64,000 nucleotides of DNA, from contig NZ_JAVXZZ010000002.1 of the NCBI RefSeq assembly GCF_032337135.1, positions 744,001 through 808,000 of the forward strand, written 5' to 3'. The translations under genes and the position numbers were made by a program. Shown here one piece after another: positions 16,550 to 24,944 of this stretch. Source of the stretch: Allorhodoferax sp032337135. GTDB lineage: Bacteria; Pseudomonadota; Gammaproteobacteria; Burkholderiales; Burkholderiaceae_C. The notes beneath the pieces were generated by a model. It did not search any database, was not told where the DNA came from, and was given only the letters and a program-made list of their open reading frames with translations. Position 1 is the first letter of the stretch. Each line of letters starts with the position of its first letter.

Positions 16550-17203
16550 TTACTGGGTACCGAAGATGCGGTCTCCGGCGTCGCCCAGGCCCGGCATGAT
16601 GTAACCGTGGTCGTTGAGCTCGCGGTCGATGGCGGCGGTGAAGATCGGAACGTCCGGGTGTTCCTTGTACATGGTGTTGATGCCCTCGGGGCAGGTCAGC
16701 AGGCACAGGAACTTGATGGATTTGGGCTTGCAGGCCTTCAGGCGGGTCACGGCGGCGGCGGCCGAATTGCCGGTGGCCAGCATGGGGTCGACCACCACGA
16801 TGTCGCGCTCTTCCATGTTCTTGGGCATCTTGAAGTAGTACTCCACGGCCTGCAGCGTCTGCGGGTCGCGGTACAGGCCGATGTGGCCTACGCGCGCACC
16901 GGGCACCACGTTCAGCACACCGTCCAGAATGCCGTTGCCGGCGCGCAGGATGCTGGCGAACACCAGCTTCTTGCCGTCGATGACCTTGGCCGTCATGGGC
17001 TCCAGCGGGGTGTCGATCTGCACGTCCTGCAAGGGCAGGTCGCGGCAGACTTCGTAGATCATGAGGCCGGCCAGTTCATTGAGCAGGCGGCGAAAGCTGC
17101 TGGTGCTGGCTTCCTTCTTGCGCATTAGGGTGAGCTTGTGCTGCACCAGGGGGTGGTCGATGAGGGTGACGTTGGCGCGGGCCTTCGGGTCGATGGCGAT
17201 CAT
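16550..17203 (-). CDS. upp: Uracil phosphoribosyltransferase
   Basis: 217 residues, normal length for bacterial UPRTase. Recovers uracil with PRPP to give UMP. The PRPP-binding loop is VVVDPMLATGNSA; other family blocks are ASILRAGNGILDGV, HIGLYRDPQT and the C-terminal uracil site GYIMPGLGDAGDRIFGT. The start MIAIDPKA fits the family. Encoded 44 bp downstream of the HerA-like gene on the same strand, so the two may be co-transcribed. Confidence 0.95.
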   Translation of the reverse strand: MIAIDPKARANVTLIDHPLVQHKLTLMRKKEASTSSFRRLLNELAGLMIYEVCRDLPLQDVQIDTPLEPMTAKVIDGKKLVFASILRAGNGILDGVLNVVPGARVGHIGLYRDPQTLQAVEYYFKMPKNMEERDIVVVDPMLATGNSAAAAVTRLKACKPKSIKFLCLLTCPEGINTMYKEHPDVPIFTAAIDRELNDHGYIMPGLGDAGDRIFGTQ

Positions 17204-17247
17204 GGTCAGAGATTCCTTGTGGGGTTCGTGAACAGTAAAACGAGGTG

Positions 17248-18807
17248 TCAGCGGCGGCTTGAGCCCATCAGGCCGCCCAGCACGCCGCGGATGAGCTGGC
17301 GGCCGACTTCGCGGCCGATCTGGCTGGCAGCGCTCTTGATGAGCTGCTCGCCCACGCTGGCGCGGGTGCGGCGGGTGCCGCCCAGCAGCATGTCGCCCAG
17401 GCCGTCGAGCATGCCTCGCTCAGGCGCAGCAGCAGCGGCGCCCGCATGTTCGCCTACTTGCCCTGTGGACGTGGGGCCTTGTTGGGGGGCTGTCTGCGCC
17501 TGGCGTGCCACGGTGCGGCCCTTGAGGGCTTCGAACGCCGATTCGCGGTCCACGGCCTTTTCGTAGACCCCGGCGACGATGGAGGTGTCGATGAGCTCCT
17601 TGCGCTGGGCAGGGCTGATGGGGCCGATCTGGCTCGACGGGGGCAGCACGTAGACCCGCTCGGTCAGGGCAGGGCGGCCTTTCTCATCCAGCAGGCTCAC
17701 CAGCGCCTCGCCCACGCCGAGCTCTGTGATCGCCGTGGCCACGTCCAGCCCCGGATTGGCCCGCATGGTCTCGGCCGCGGCCTTTACGGCTTTCTGGTCG
17801 CGCGGGGTGAAGGCGCGCAGTGCGTGCTGCACCCGGTTGCCCAGCTGGGCCAGCACCGAGTCGGGAATGTCCAGCGGGTTCTGCGTGACGAAGAACACGC
17901 CCACCCCCTTGGAGCGCACCAGGCGCACCACCAGCTCGATGCGCTCGATGAGTGCCTTGGGCGCGTCGGCGAACAGCAGGTGGGCCTCGTCGAAGAAGAA
18001 CACCAGTTTGGGCTTGTCCAGATCGCCGACCTCGGGCAGGGATTCGAACAGCTCGGACAGCATCCACAGCAGGAAGGTGGCGTACAGGCGCGGTGACTGC
18101 ATCAGCTTGTCGGCGGCCAGGATGTTGACCACGCCTTTTCCCGAACCATCGGTCTGCATGAAGTCGGCAATGTTGAGCATGGGCTCGCCGAAAAAGCGGT
18201 CACCGCCTTGCTCCTCGATCTGCATCAAGCCGCGCTGGATGGCGCCAATGCTGGCCGCGCTGATGTTGCCGTATTCGGTGGTGTAGGTGGCGGCGTTGTC
18301 GCCCACGTGCTGGCACATCGCGCGCAGGTCCTTCATGTCCAGCAGCAGCAGGCCGTCGTCGTCGGCAATCTTGAAGACCAACTGCAGTACACCGGCCTGG
18401 GTCTCGTTGAGGTTGAGCATGCGGGCCAGCAGCAAGGGGCCCAGGTCGCTCACCGTGGCACGCACCGGATGGCCCTGCTTGCCAAAAACGTCCCACAGGG
18501 TGGTGGGAAATGCGGCGAAATCGGGCGTGTCCAGCCCACGCTCGGCCAGCACCTTGGCCATTTTTTCACCCAATGCGCCCTTCTGGGAAATGCCGGTCAG
18601 ATCGCCCTTGACGTCGGCCATGAAGACCGGAACACCGAGGCTGGAAAAACCTTCAGCCAGGGTCTGCAGGGTAATGGTCTTGCCGGTGCCAGTGGCGCCG
18701 GTGATCAGACCGTGGCGGTTGGCCTTGTCCGGACGCAGGTGGCAGCGGATATCGGTGGAGCCTGGGTGGCGTGCCAGGAGAATGCCGTTGTCTTCGATGG
18801 TGGCCAT
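17248..18807 (-). CDS. HerA-like ATPase, DUF853 family
   Basis: 519 residues. A Walker A (GATGTGKT, residues ~37-44), a Walker B-like FFFDEAHLLF and RLVRSKGVGVFFVTQNP form the RecA/FtsK-like ATPase core of the DUF853 group. The last ~90 residues are Ala/Gly-rich and end in GGLMGSSRR. These proteins are annotated as helicase HerA-like or nucleoside-triphosphatases; a cellular role is not established. I chose ATG 18807: an in-frame upstream extension would run into the start region of the divergent yebC-type gene. Confidence 0.85.
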   Translation of the reverse strand: MATIEDNGILLARHPGSTDIRCHLRPDKANRHGLITGATGTGKTITLQTLAEGFSSLGVPVFMADVKGDLTGISQKGALGEKMAKVLAERGLDTPDFAAFPTTLWDVFGKQGHPVRATVSDLGPLLLARMLNLNETQAGVLQLVFKIADDDGLLLLDMKDLRAMCQHVGDNAATYTTEYGNISAASIGAIQRGLMQIEEQGGDRFFGEPMLNIADFMQTDGSGKGVVNILAADKLMQSPRLYATFLLWMLSELFESLPEVGDLDKPKLVFFFDEAHLLFADAPKALIERIELVVRLVRSKGVGVFFVTQNPLDIPDSVLAQLGNRVQHALRAFTPRDQKAVKAAAETMRANPGLDVATAITELGVGEALVSLLDEKGRPALTERVYVLPPSSQIGPISPAQRKELIDTSIVAGVYEKAVDRESAFEALKGRTVARQAQTAPQQGPTSTGQVGEHAGAAAAAPERGMLDGLGDMLLGGTRRTRASVGEQLIKSAASQIGREVGRQLIRGVLGGLMGSSRR

Positions 18808-18880
18808 GGTGCGGGCGAGTCTCAGGGTGTCAAAAAGTACAATGGGGGCATAGCGTAACGAATTTTCAAGAGGGATTTCC

Positions 18881-19600
18881 GTGGCAGGACATAGCAAGTG
18901 GGCCAATATTCAGCACCGCAAGGGGCGCCAGGACGAAAAGCGCGGCAAGATCTGGACCCGCATCGTCCGTGAGATCACCGTGGCGGCCCGCCAGGGCGCC
19001 GGTGACCCGGCCATGAACCCGCGCCTGCGCCTGGCCATTGAAAAAGCCAAGGCCGCCAACATGCCCGCCGACCGCGTGAAGTACAACGTGGACAAGGCCA
19101 CCGGCTCACTGGATGGCATCAATTACGAGGAAATCCGCTACGAAGGCTACGGCATCGGCGGTGCGGCCATCATCGTCGACACCATGACCGACAACCGCGT
19201 GCGCACCGTGGCCGAGGTGCGCCATGCCTTCAGCAAGCACGGTGGCAACATGGGCACCGAAGGTTCGGTCGCATTCCAGTTCAAGCACTGCGGCCAGTTC
19301 ATCTTCGCGCCCGGCACCAGCGAGGACAAAGTGATGGAAGTCGCCCTGGAAGCCGGTGCCGAGGACGTGATCACCTACGACGACGGTGCCATCGAGGTGC
19401 TGACGGCTTACTCCGATTTCGAAGCGGTGAAGAATGCGCTGGAAGCCGCTGGTCTGCAGGCCGAGGTGGCCACCGTGACCATGCGTCCGGAAAACACCAT
19501 CGAACTCGAGGGTGAGGACGCTGCCCGCATGCAAAAGCTGTTGGACGTGCTCGAAGACCTGGACGACGTGCAGGACGTGTACCACAACGCGGCCCTGTGA
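18881..19600 (+). CDS. YebC/PmpR family protein
   Basis: 239 residues, the family's usual size. Start is GTG 18881 (AGAGGGA Shine-Dalgarno at proper distance), giving MAGHSKWANIQHRKGRQD, the invariant N-terminus of the family. Three-domain fold; members are transcription regulators (PmpR-type) and, in recent work on the family, translation factors easing ribosome stalling at proline-rich stretches. Divergent from the HerA-like gene and 56 bp before purD. Confidence 0.93.
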   Translation: MAGHSKWANIQHRKGRQDEKRGKIWTRIVREITVAARQGAGDPAMNPRLRLAIEKAKAANMPADRVKYNVDKATGSLDGINYEEIRYEGYGIGGAAIIVDTMTDNRVRTVAEVRHAFSKHGGNMGTEGSVAFQFKHCGQFIFAPGTSEDKVMEVALEAGAEDVITYDDGAIEVLTAYSDFEAVKNALEAAGLQAEVATVTMRPENTIELEGEDAARMQKLLDVLEDLDDVQDVYHNAAL

Positions 19601-19656
19601 ACCCCGATTTCCCCTGTGAAGCTGCGCCCATCGGGGCGCCTGATTGAGAAACAACA

Positions 19657-20949
19657 ATGAATATTCTGGTAGTTGGTGGTGGTGGGCGTGAACATGCCCT
19701 GGCGTGGAAACTGGCACAGTCGCCCAAGGTGCAGATGGTGTATGTGGCGCCGGGTAACGGCGGCACGGCGCTCGACTCGCGCCTGAAGAACCTGCCCATT
19801 ACCGACGTGGTGCAGCTGCGCCAGTGGGCCCAGGACAACAAGATCGCCCTGACGGTGGTTGGCCCCGAAGTGCCGCTGGCCGCCGGTGTGGTGGACGAGT
19901 TCCGAGCCCATGGCCTGCGCATCTTCGGCCCGACCAAGGCCGCTGCCCAGCTGGAAAGCTCCAAGGCGTTTTCCAAGGCTTTCATGCGCCGCCATGGCAT
20001 TCCCACCGCCGAATACGCCACCTTCTCTGACCCGGTGGCGGCCCATGCCTACGTGGACAAATTCGGCGCCCCCATCGTGGTCAAGGCCGACGGGCTGGCC
20101 GCGGGCAAGGGCGTGGTGGTAGCGATGACGGCAGCAGAAGCCCACGAAGCCATTGATTTCATGCTGGTGGACAACACGTTGGGTGTGACCCACAACGACG
20201 GCGGTGCGCGCGTCGTCATCGAAGAGTTCCTGCAAGGCGAAGAGGCCAGCTTCATCGTGATGGTGGATGGCAAGAACGTGCTGCCGCTGGCCACCAGCCA
20301 GGACCACAAACGCCTGCTCGACGGCGACCAAGGCCCCAATACCGGCGGCATGGGTGCCTACTCGCCCGCGCCCGTGGTTACGCCCGATGTGCACGCCCGC
20401 GCCATGCGCGAGGTGATCCTGCCCACCATCAAGGGCATGGAAAAGGACGGCATTCCTTACACCGGCTTCCTGTACGCGGGCCTGATGATCGACGCCCAGG
20501 GCCGACCCAAGACCCTGGAGTTCAACTGCCGCATGGGCGACCCGGAAACCCAGCCGATCATGATGCGCCTGAAGAGCGACCTGGTGGACGTGCTGATGGC
20601 GGCCACCGAACCCGGGCCGCATGGCAAGCTCGATACGGTGGAACTCCAGTGGGACCGCCGCACGGCGCTCGGAGTGGTGCTTGCGGCTGAAGGCTACCCC
20701 ATGCAACCGCGCAAGGGCGATGCCATTACCAACGTGCCTGCTGACACGGAAGATGCCACCGTGTTCCATGCCGGCACCGCCTTGCAGGGCGAGCAGCTGG
20801 TGACCAGTGGCGGACGCGTGATGTGCGTGACCACGCTGGCCGACAGCGTGCGCCAGGCCCAGCAGCGTGCCTACGAAGTGGCCCAGACGGTGCAGTTTGC
20901 CGGCAAGCAGTTCCGCACCGACATCGGCTACCGCGCCATCAAGGCCTGA
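19657..20949 (+). CDS. purD: Phosphoribosylamine-glycine ligase
   Basis: 430 residues, standard length. Second step of purine synthesis: joins glycine to phosphoribosylamine using ATP. The N-terminus has the typical VVGGGGREHALAWKL; ATP-grasp region includes VVKADGLAAGKGVVVA and the metal-binding block LEFNCRMGDPETQ. The stop TGA shares its last base with the ATG of the acyltransferase gene, indicating co-translation. Confidence 0.97.
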   Translation: MNILVVGGGGREHALAWKLAQSPKVQMVYVAPGNGGTALDSRLKNLPITDVVQLRQWAQDNKIALTVVGPEVPLAAGVVDEFRAHGLRIFGPTKAAAQLESSKAFSKAFMRRHGIPTAEYATFSDPVAAHAYVDKFGAPIVVKADGLAAGKGVVVAMTAAEAHEAIDFMLVDNTLGVTHNDGGARVVIEEFLQGEEASFIVMVDGKNVLPLATSQDHKRLLDGDQGPNTGGMGAYSPAPVVTPDVHARAMREVILPTIKGMEKDGIPYTGFLYAGLMIDAQGRPKTLEFNCRMGDPETQPIMMRLKSDLVDVLMAATEPGPHGKLDTVELQWDRRTALGVVLAAEGYPMQPRKGDAITNVPADTEDATVFHAGTALQGEQLVTSGGRVMCVTTLADSVRQAQQRAYEVAQTVQFAGKQFRTDIGYRAIKA

Positions 20950-21575
20950 TGGCGCCTGCGGAGATGGTGCCACTGCGCGGTAGCCCGCTGGCACGCTGGT
21001 TTCTTTCCCTGTGGGGGTGGCGGGTGGTGTTCCATGGGCTGCCGTACCGACAGGGCGTGGTCATCATCTACCCGCACACATCGAACTGGGATTTCGTGAT
21101 TCTGGTGCTGGCCAAGTGGGCGGTAGGTCTACCGGCCACCTTCTGGGGCAAGGACACCTTGTTCCGCATACCCCTGTTCGGCCGCTGGATGCGCTGGATC
21201 GGCGGCAAGCCGGTGATCCGCAACGCACCGCAGGGTGTGGTGGGGCAGGCTGTTGACGCCCTGAAAGCCGCCAAGGAGCAGGGTGCAGTGCTCTGGTGGG
21301 CCCTGTCGCCCGAAGGAACACGCCGGTTGACACCGGGGTGGCGCAGCGGTTTCTACCAAGCCGCGTTGGGGGCAGAGGTGCCCGTGGGCCTGGTCCGCGT
21401 CGATTTCGCCCGCAAGGAGGTGCGCGTGGTCGATTTTGTGCACCTTACGGGAGATCGGGAGGCCGACATGGCCAGGATTCGCGCAGGTTTTGACGGCGTG
21501 GTGGCCTATCGCCCTGCATGGATGAGCCCCATCGTATTGAACAAGCAAGGACAACAGCAGCATGGACAACAATGA
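20949..21575 (+). CDS. PlsC-type acyltransferase (1-acyl-sn-glycerol-3-phosphate acyltransferase family)
   Basis: 208 residues. The acyltransferase motif HX4D reads HTSNWD at about residues 38-43 and the acceptor-binding motif is SPEGTRR. A short hydrophobic start (RWFLSLWGW) suggests inner-leaflet membrane association. The most likely job is acyl transfer to a lysophospholipid, but short PlsC relatives also modify other lipids. Starts in a TGATG overlap with purD, and its 3' end overlaps hemF by 14 bp. Confidence 0.85.
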   Translation: MAPAEMVPLRGSPLARWFLSLWGWRVVFHGLPYRQGVVIIYPHTSNWDFVILVLAKWAVGLPATFWGKDTLFRIPLFGRWMRWIGGKPVIRNAPQGVVGQAVDALKAAKEQGAVLWWALSPEGTRRLTPGWRSGFYQAALGAEVPVGLVRVDFARKEVRVVDFVHLTGDREADMARIRAGFDGVVAYRPAWMSPIVLNKQGQQQHGQQ

Positions 21576-22482
21576 ATTTTCCCAGGGTGTAAGCCAGTGG
21601 CTGCAAGGGCTGCAGGGGCGCATCACCGACGCCATCGCTGCCGTGGACGGCAACGCCTTCCTGGCGGATGCATGGGAAAAGCCGGCCGGCGAGGCCTTGC
21701 AGGGGCGGGGGCTGACCAAGATTCTGGAGGGCGGGGCGGTGTTCGAGCGCGCCGGATGCGGCTTTTCGCATGTGCGCGGCCCCAAGTTGCCGCCCAGCGC
21801 CACCCAGCACCGCCCGGAATTGGCCGGGGCTTCGTTCGAGGCCATGGGCGTGTCGCTGGTGTTTCACCCGCGCAACCCCTACGTGCCTACCGTGCACATG
21901 AACGTGCGCATGATCGCGGCCGATGCCCCGGGTGGCGGCCAGGTGTGCTGGTTTGGCGGTGGCATGGACCTCACGCCGTATTACGGCTTCCGGCAAGACG
22001 CGGTGCATTTCCACCGCACCTGCCACGATGCCGTGGCACGCTTCGGCGCGGACAAGTACCCGCGTTTCAAGAAGTGGTGCGACGAGTACTTCTTTCTGAA
22101 GCACCGCAACGAAGCCCGCGGCGTGGGTGGCATCTTCTTCGATGACTTTTCCGAGCTGGGGCAGGAGCAGGGCTTTGCCATGGTGCAGTCGGTGGGGGAC
22201 GCCTTTCTGGATGCCTACCTGCCCATCGTGGAGCGGCGCAAGGATACGCCCTATGGCGAGCGTGAGCGTGAGTTCCAGTTGTACCGCCGTGGCCGCTATG
22301 TGGAGTTCAACCTGGTGTGGGACCGCGGCACGCATTTCGGGTTGCAGTCGGGCGGGCGCACAGAGTCCATCCTGCTCTCCATGCCGCCCCATGCCACCTG
22401 GGCCTACCAGAAGACACCCGAACCGGGCTCTGCGGAGGCCGCGTTGTATACCGATTTCCTGCCGCAGCAGGATTGGCTGTGA
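21562..22482 (+). CDS. hemF: Oxygen-dependent coproporphyrinogen-III oxidase
   Basis: 306 residues, the usual length. Converts coproporphyrinogen III to protoporphyrinogen IX with O2. Family blocks visible: FERAGCGFSHV, MNVRMIAA, WFGGGMDLTPYYGF, RGVGGIFFDDF, RRGRYVEFNLVWDRGTHFGL and ESILLSMPP. The aerobic enzyme contrasts with the anaerobic nir genes nearby; the organism probably also has HemN elsewhere. Overlaps the acyltransferase gene and is coupled to nadD by a GTGA overlap. Confidence 0.96.
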   Translation: MDNNEFSQGVSQWLQGLQGRITDAIAAVDGNAFLADAWEKPAGEALQGRGLTKILEGGAVFERAGCGFSHVRGPKLPPSATQHRPELAGASFEAMGVSLVFHPRNPYVPTVHMNVRMIAADAPGGGQVCWFGGGMDLTPYYGFRQDAVHFHRTCHDAVARFGADKYPRFKKWCDEYFFLKHRNEARGVGGIFFDDFSELGQEQGFAMVQSVGDAFLDAYLPIVERRKDTPYGEREREFQLYRRGRYVEFNLVWDRGTHFGLQSGGRTESILLSMPPHATWAYQKTPEPGSAEAALYTDFLPQQDWL

Positions 22483-23090
22483 CCTCCCTGGGCACGACCG
22501 GGCTGCGGCGCATCGGGGTCTTTGGCGGTGCCTTCGATCCGCCCCATGCTGGCCATCTGCGTCTGGCCGCGACGGCGCTTGACACCCTGAAGCTGGACGA
22601 GTTGCGCGTGATTCCCACCGGACAGGCTTGGCACAAGGAGCGTGCGCTATCTGCCCCGGAACATCGGCTGGCAATGGCGCAATTGGCGTTCTCGTCGCTG
22701 CCAAAAGTTTGTGTGGATGCCCGCGAACTGCGGCGCAGCGGACCGAGTTACACCGTGGAGACCTTGCGGGAGCTCCATGCCGAGCAGCCGGGAGCCACGT
22801 TCTTCCTGATTCTGGGGCAGGACCAATGGAGCCGGTTTGGAACCTGGCGCCAAGCGGATGAGGTGGCGCGACTTGCTATAATTTGCGTAGCTGTTCGCGC
22901 AGAACTTACGGGGAACGAGGGCCAAATCGGCCTGATGAATCCCCCTCCGATGGCATTGCCCATGTCCGCCCTGGACGTCAGCTCCACCGAAATCCGGCGT
23001 GCCGCTGCCTTGGGGCAGCCTCTGGACGGGCTGGTCACAGCCCGCATTGCGCGCTATATTGAACAACATCACCTTTACCGAAACGCCTGA
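22479..23090 (+). CDS. nadD: Nicotinate-nucleotide adenylyltransferase
   Basis: 203 residues. Adenylylates nicotinate mononucleotide in NAD synthesis. The nucleotidyltransferase motif is GVFGGAFDPPHAGHL; the family's C-terminal motif is SSTEIRRA. I chose GTG 22479 because it overlaps the hemF stop and sits directly before this motif; an upstream start would extend deep into hemF. A stretch around residues 132-151 is encoded by a copy of the interspersed repeat (22873-22932), so this loop may be longer or different than in relatives. TGATG overlap with rsfS. Confidence 0.93.
   Translation: MTSLGTTGLRRIGVFGGAFDPPHAGHLRLAATALDTLKLDELRVIPTGQAWHKERALSAPEHRLAMAQLAFSSLPKVCVDARELRRSGPSYTVETLRELHAEQPGATFFLILGQDQWSRFGTWRQADEVARLAIICVAVRAELTGNEGQIGLMNPPPMALPMSALDVSSTEIRRAAALGQPLDGLVTARIARYIEQHHLYRNA
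22873..22932 (+). repeat. Interspersed ~60-bp repeat, copy D (inside nadD)
   Basis: Starts TTGCTATAATTTGCGTAGCT, then GCGCAGAACTTACGGGG and ends GAGGGCCAAATCGG. Lies entirely within nadD, in frame with the gene. Divergent from copies B and C in the middle, but the order of the conserved blocks is kept. Confidence 0.5.
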
Positions 23091-23818
23091 TGACCACTAC
23101 CACTACCGAAAAACGGGATGTCCAGAAACTGCAACGTGCCATCGTCGATGGTCTGGAGGATGTCAAGGCGCAGGAAATCAAGGTGTTCGACACCGCCCAC
23201 CTGTCCCCCCTGTTTGAACGTGTGGTGATCGCCTCGGGTACATCGAACCGCCAGACCAAGGCCTTGTCGGCCAGCGTGATCGACGCGGTGCGCGAGGCGG
23301 GTTTCCCCAAGCCGCGTGTGGAAGGTGAGGCCAATGGTGAATGGATCATCGTGGACTGCGGGCAGGCCGTGGTGCACATCATGCAGCCCAATTTCCGTAC
23401 CTACTACCAGCTTGAAGAGCTGTGGGGTGAAAAACCCGTGCGCCTGAAGCTTGGGGCTGAGAAACCTGCGGCACCGTCCAAGCTTGCTCCCAAGGCGGCC
23501 GCCAAGAAGGCCGCGGACAAGGAGCAGCCGGTGAACCTGCGCCGCTCCAGCGCCGCCAAGAAGGGGGTGGCCGAGGCTTTCCCTTCCAAGGCGCAGTTGA
23601 AGAAGCAGGAAGCTGCGGCCAAACCAGCGGCCAAGAAAGCTGCCACCAAGACCGCATCCCCAGCAGCCAAGCGCGTTGCGGCCAAGACTGCAGCGCCCAA
23701 GCCAGTGAAGACCGTGGTGGTCGGCGCGCCGGCCAAGAAAACGGCAGCGAAAAAGGTTGCGGCCAAGCCTGCAGCCCGCAAACCTGCTGCCAAGAAAGCA
23801 CCTGCACGCAAAGCCTAA
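23090..23818 (+). CDS. rsfS: Ribosomal silencing factor RsfS with histone-H1-like tail
   Basis: 242 residues, about twice the family length. Residues 1-~118 are the RsfS/Iojap domain (ERVVIASGTSNRQTKALSAS, WIIVDCGQAVVHIMQP), which binds ribosomal protein uL14 and blocks subunit joining in starvation. From ~120 to 242 there is a low-complexity tail of Ala, Lys and Pro with repeated AAKK, KPAAKK and PAAK units, like eukaryotic H1 or bacterial H1-like proteins; it probably binds RNA or DNA. No frameshift is visible between the parts. Starts by TGATG overlap with nadD; rlmH follows 12 bp after. Confidence 0.92.
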   Translation: MTTTTTEKRDVQKLQRAIVDGLEDVKAQEIKVFDTAHLSPLFERVVIASGTSNRQTKALSASVIDAVREAGFPKPRVEGEANGEWIIVDCGQAVVHIMQPNFRTYYQLEELWGEKPVRLKLGAEKPAAPSKLAPKAAAKKAADKEQPVNLRRSSAAKKGVAEAFPSKAQLKKQEAAAKPAAKKAATKTASPAAKRVAAKTAAPKPVKTVVVGAPAKKTAAKKVAAKPAARKPAAKKAPARKA

Positions 23819-23830
23819 GGAGCCGACCCG

Positions 23831-24298
23831 GTGCGGCTCATCATCGTGGCCGTGGGTCAGCGCGTGCCCGATTGGGCCCAGACCGCGTGGGATGACTACG
23901 CCAAGCGCTTTCCCCACGAGATCAAGGTCGAACTCAAGGCGGTAAAGACCGAGCCGCGTGGCTCCAAGACGCTGGAGACCCTGTATGCGGCCGAACGTGC
24001 CCGCATAGAAGCGGCCATTCCCAAGGGCGCCCGGGTGGTAGCACTGGACGAGCGGGGCACCAGCCTGCGCACGACGGCACTGGCCCAGCGCCTGAAGGAC
24101 TGGCAACTCGGCGGATGCGATGTGGCGCTGGTGATCGGCGGGCCCGATGGCTTGGATCCAGCATTTCGGGAAGCAGCCCATGAGCGCATCCGCTTGTCCG
24201 ACCTCACACTCCCGCATGCCATGGTGCGTGTGCTGCTGATCGAGCAGTTGTACCGTGCCTGGTCGGTCAATGCCAACCACCCCTACCACCGCGAGTGA
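23831..24298 (+). CDS. rlmH: 23S rRNA pseudouridine-1915 N3-methyltransferase
   Basis: 155 residues, standard SPOUT methyltransferase. The start is GTG 23831 with AAGGAG upstream. Family blocks: IIVAVGQRVPDW near the start, VALDERGTSLRT, ALVIGGPDGLD (SAM knot) and the invariant C-terminal AWSVNANHPYHRE. Uses SAM to methylate pseudouridine 1915 of 23S rRNA after 70S assembly. Directly after rsfS, as in many proteobacteria, and one base before the maf start. Confidence 0.97.
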   Translation: MRLIIVAVGQRVPDWAQTAWDDYAKRFPHEIKVELKAVKTEPRGSKTLETLYAAERARIEAAIPKGARVVALDERGTSLRTTALAQRLKDWQLGGCDVALVIGGPDGLDPAFREAAHERIRLSDLTLPHAMVRVLLIEQLYRAWSVNANHPYHRE

Positions 24299-24299
24299 C

Positions 24300-24944
24300 A
24301 TGACATCTGATTCGGCTTCTGGGCATGCCATGCCTGACTTCATCTACCTCGCGTCGCAAAGCCCTCGCCGGCGCGAACTGCTGACGCAGATCGGCGTCAA
24401 TCACCAGTTGCTCCTGCCCGAGCCCGGCGAAGATGCCGAAGCGCTGGAAGAGGTGCAGTCGGGCGAGGCGCCGAATGCCTATGTGCAGCGCGTGACTGCT
24501 CTCAAATTGGAAGCGGCCTGCGCCCGTTTGGCGAGGGCTGGAGGCCAAAATGCACCTATTCTTTGTGCCGATACGACGGTGGCGCTGGACGACGTCATTC
24601 TGGGCAAACCGGCCGATGCCGAAGACGCCTGTGCCATGCTGGAGAGATTGAGCGGGCGCACGCACCGGGTCTACACTGCCATCGCAGTGGCCTGGGGCGG
24701 GCGCACGGTGGCCGCCTTGAGCGAATCGCAGGTGACATTTGCCATGATGACAGAGGCAGAAATCAGCGACTACGTAGCCAGCGGTGAGCCCATGGGCAAG
24801 GCGGGCAGCTACGGCGTGCAGGGCCTGGCGGCGGCGTATATTACGAAGATCAGCGGCTCGTATTCGGGCATCATGGGGCTTCCCCTTTTTGAAACCGCGC
24901 AGGCTTTGCGCAGCCTGGGTTTTGCATGCAACAAGACATTCTGA
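24300..24944 (+). CDS. maf: Maf-like nucleotide pyrophosphatase
   Basis: 214 residues if started at ATG 24300; a second ATG at 24330 (MPDFIYLASQSPRR) gives the core family start and is equally possible. Motifs: ASQSPRRRELL, ADTTVALDD, ILGKPAD and GEPMGKAGSYGVQG. Maf proteins hydrolyse non-canonical or modified nucleoside triphosphates such as dTTP/UTP or m7GTP. A copy of the interspersed repeat seems to lie at 24497-24556 within the gene. Overlaps rng by 19 bp. Confidence 0.92.
   Translation: MTSDSASGHAMPDFIYLASQSPRRRELLTQIGVNHQLLLPEPGEDAEALEEVQSGEAPNAYVQRVTALKLEAACARLARAGGQNAPILCADTTVALDDVILGKPADAEDACAMLERLSGRTHRVYTAIAVAWGGRTVAALSESQVTFAMMTEAEISDYVASGEPMGKAGSYGVQGLAAAYITKISGSYSGIMGLPLFETAQALRSLGFACNKTF
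24497..24556 (+). repeat. Possible interspersed repeat, copy E (inside maf)
   Basis: The 3' portion GGGCTGGAGGCCAAAATGCACC is close to the end of copy C; the first half is only weakly similar. It would encode the Ala/Arg-rich stretch just before the conserved ADTT motif of Maf. This is the weakest assignment, because the region is also alignable to normal Maf sequence. Confidence 0.35.

Noticed and set aside
19602..19636. Hairpin CCCCGAT...ATCGGGG between the yebC-type gene and purD as terminator
   Set aside because: Only a 7-bp stem with a long 21-nt loop and no T run after it.
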